From Myxococcales bacterium (GTDB taxonomy: Bacteria > Myxococcota > Bradymonadia > UBA7976 > UBA1532), in the NCBI GenBank assembly GCA_020430675.1, contig JAGQJJ010000220.1, positions 1 to 6,745 of the forward strand: a stretch of DNA of 6,745 nucleotides. Direction: 5' to 3'. Below are positions 1 to 6,745 of the stretch, one piece after another; the first letter of the stretch is position 1; each line of letters starts with the position of its first letter. The position numbers and the translations under genes were made by a program. Under the pieces are notes generated by a model. The model was not told the DNA's origin and ran no database searches. It saw only the letters and a program-made list of their open reading frames with translations.

Positions 1-305
1 TCACCGACTGGCGCGAGTCGCCCGCGGTGCCGGTCATCGAGGGCCTCATCGCGCGCGGCGGCGACGTGCACTACCACGACGACTACGTGCCGACCCTCGA
101 GCTCGGCACCCACGGCGACGGGCCCTCCATGTCGAGCACGCCGCTCGACTACGACACCCTCGGCGAATACGATTGTGTGGTCATCGTGACCGACCACGGC
201 TACTTCGACGCCGCGCGCCTCGTGGCGCAGGCCCGGCGCGTGGTTGACACCCGCAACCTCACCGGCCGCGCGGGCGTGGTCGACGCCAAGGTGGTCAAGC
301 TCTGA
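1..305 (+). CDS. UDP-sugar 6-dehydrogenase (UDP-GlcNAc/UDP-glucose dehydrogenase family), C-terminal fragment
   Basis: Partial gene; the start lies off the left edge. The frame is read from base 3 (Thr-Asp-Trp-Arg-Glu-Ser-Pro) to the TGA at 303-305, giving about 100 C-terminal residues. The family uses NAD+ to oxidise C6 of a UDP-sugar to a uronic acid, in two steps, for capsule, O-antigen or other surface polysaccharide. What is seen matches the UDP-binding C-terminal domain: the DWRESPA motif (the conserved D-x-RESP signature), then a strand ending in HYHDDYVP, then CVVIVTDHGYFD, and finally VVDTRNLTGRAG, the usual VDTRN ending. The catalytic Cys and the NAD-binding Rossmann domain would be upstream and cannot be checked. 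The RESP and YHDxYVP wording resembles the UDP-N-acetylglucosamine dehydrogenase (WbpA-like) branch, but the substrate cannot be fixed from this fragment. A GTG at 27-29 is internal to the conserved motif region and is not a real start. Confidence 0.87.
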   Translation, partial: TDWRESPAVPVIEGLIARGGDVHYHDDYVPTLELGTHGDGPSMSSTPLDYDTLGEYDCVVIVTDHGYFDAARLVAQARRVVDTRNLTGRAGVVDAKVVKL

Positions 306-325
306 TCGCCCGGGCCGCAAAGGAC

Positions 326-329
326 GAGG
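326..329 (+). promoter_or_regulatory. Ribosome binding site for the MBL-fold hydrolase
   Basis: GAGG lies seven bases before the ATG at 337, within a purine-rich stretch that also holds AAAGGA at 319-324. It supports the start at 337 over the in-frame upstream start at 244, which would lie inside the dehydrogenase gene and add 31 residues (Ser/Arg-rich, low complexity) that do not look like the family N-terminus. Confidence 0.7.
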
Positions 330-1106
330 CGCGCCGATGAAGATCCACCACCTCAACTGCGTGACGATGTGCCCGGTGGCCTGCAAGTCGCTCTTCAAAC
401 GCTCGCACTTCGTGGCCCATTGCCTGCTCGTCGAGAGCCCCGACGGCCTCATCCTGATCGACACCGGCTTCGGCATGGCCGAGGTCGAGCAGCGCGGCAA
501 GCGGGTCGGGCGCCTCTACGCAAAGATGATGGGGCCCGCCTTCGACCCCGCCGAGACCGCCGTGGCCCAGGTGCAGGCGCTGGGCTTCAAGCCGGCCGAC
601 GTGCGCCACATCGTGGTGACCCACCTCGACCTCGACCACGCCGGCGGGCTCTCCGACTTCCCGCACGCCCAGGTGCATGTCTTCGCTGAAGAGCACGCCG
701 CGGCGATGAAGCGTGAGACGCTGCCCGAGAAGGGCCGCTACCTGCCCGTGCAATGGGCGCATGGCCCCGATTGGCATCTGCACGCCGTCGAAGAGGGCGA
801 AGGCTGGCATGGCTTCGAGCGCGTCCGTCCGCTGCCCGGCGTCGTGCCCGACGTGCTGCTCGTGCCGGTGCGCGGCCATACCCGCGGCCATTGCGCGGTG
901 GCGGTCAAAGGCGATGACGGCTGGTGGCTGCACTGCGGCGACGCCTACTTCGACCGTCGCTCGATCGCCGCGCCCGACGAGGTGCCGCGCGGCATTCAGC
1001 GGCTGGAGAAGATCCTGGCCTTCGACAATGACCTGCGCCGCCGGAACCTGGGCCGCCTCCAAGAGCTGTTCACCGCGCAGGGCGCGTCACTGCACATGAT
1101 CTGCGC

Positions 1107-6719
<5,613 letters not shown>

Positions 6720-6745
6720 GATCGGCGCGGCCTCGGCGGACGCTG

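Noticed and set aside
244..336. Upstream in-frame start that would lengthen the hydrolase by 31 residues
   Set aside because: It lies inside the dehydrogenase coding region, the added residues look like out-of-frame sequence, and the ATG at 337 has a GAGG at proper spacing and matches the family N-terminus.
306..336. Possible terminator or promoter between the dehydrogenase and hydrolase genes
   Set aside because: The 31-base gap contains only a short CCCGGG palindrome and the ribosome binding site; there is no T run and no -35/-10 pair.
295..1062. Minus-strand open frame of 255 codons opposite the hydrolase
   Set aside because: Low-complexity His/Ala/Val/Gly-rich product with no motif, lying opposite a hydrolase gene with a complete set of metal ligands; a codon-bias shadow.

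Overview
The window is very GC-rich, almost completely coding, and comes from a bacterium. Strong G/C bias at third codon positions, a proteobacterial-looking metallo-hydrolase and a giant hybrid kinase suggest a high-GC Gram-negative (a proteobacterium or myxobacterium-like lineage). That placement is inference; no phylogenetic marker is present.

Layout. Bases 1-305 (+) hold the C-terminal end of a UDP-sugar (UDP-GlcNAc/UDP-glucose family) 6-dehydrogenase whose start lies off the left edge. After a 31-base gap with a good ribosome binding site comes a complete metallo-beta-lactamase-fold hydrolase (337-1137, +, 266 aa). Its end runs into the end of a convergent gene: the two coding regions overlap tail to tail by 31 bases (1107-1137). 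Nearly everything else (1107-6719 or beyond, -) is one reading frame of at least 1870 codons. It encodes a cytoplasmic multi-domain signalling protein: Ser/Thr kinase domain, AAA/NACHT-like ATPase, long TPR-like helical region, GAF domain, signalling helix, HisKA and HATPase_c histidine kinase, and receiver domain.

How the genes relate. The two plus-strand genes could be co-transcribed, but no shared pathway is evident. The giant kinase is oriented against them and is probably a separate unit. Its receiver is terminal and has no output domain, so a separate HPt protein or response regulator would be needed; none is in the window.

The point most worth a second look is the N-terminus of the giant kinase. 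The first ~36 residues before the kinase fold look like the start of a von Willebrand factor A domain, with an intact MIDAS DxSxS motif (DQSGSM), and the frame stays open to the right edge. The protein may therefore begin outside the window and be a vWA-kinase fusion, or the junction may be a truncation or assembly join. No RNA genes, insertion sequences, CRISPR arrays or convincing terminators were seen, and there is no gene-free stretch above 300 bases.
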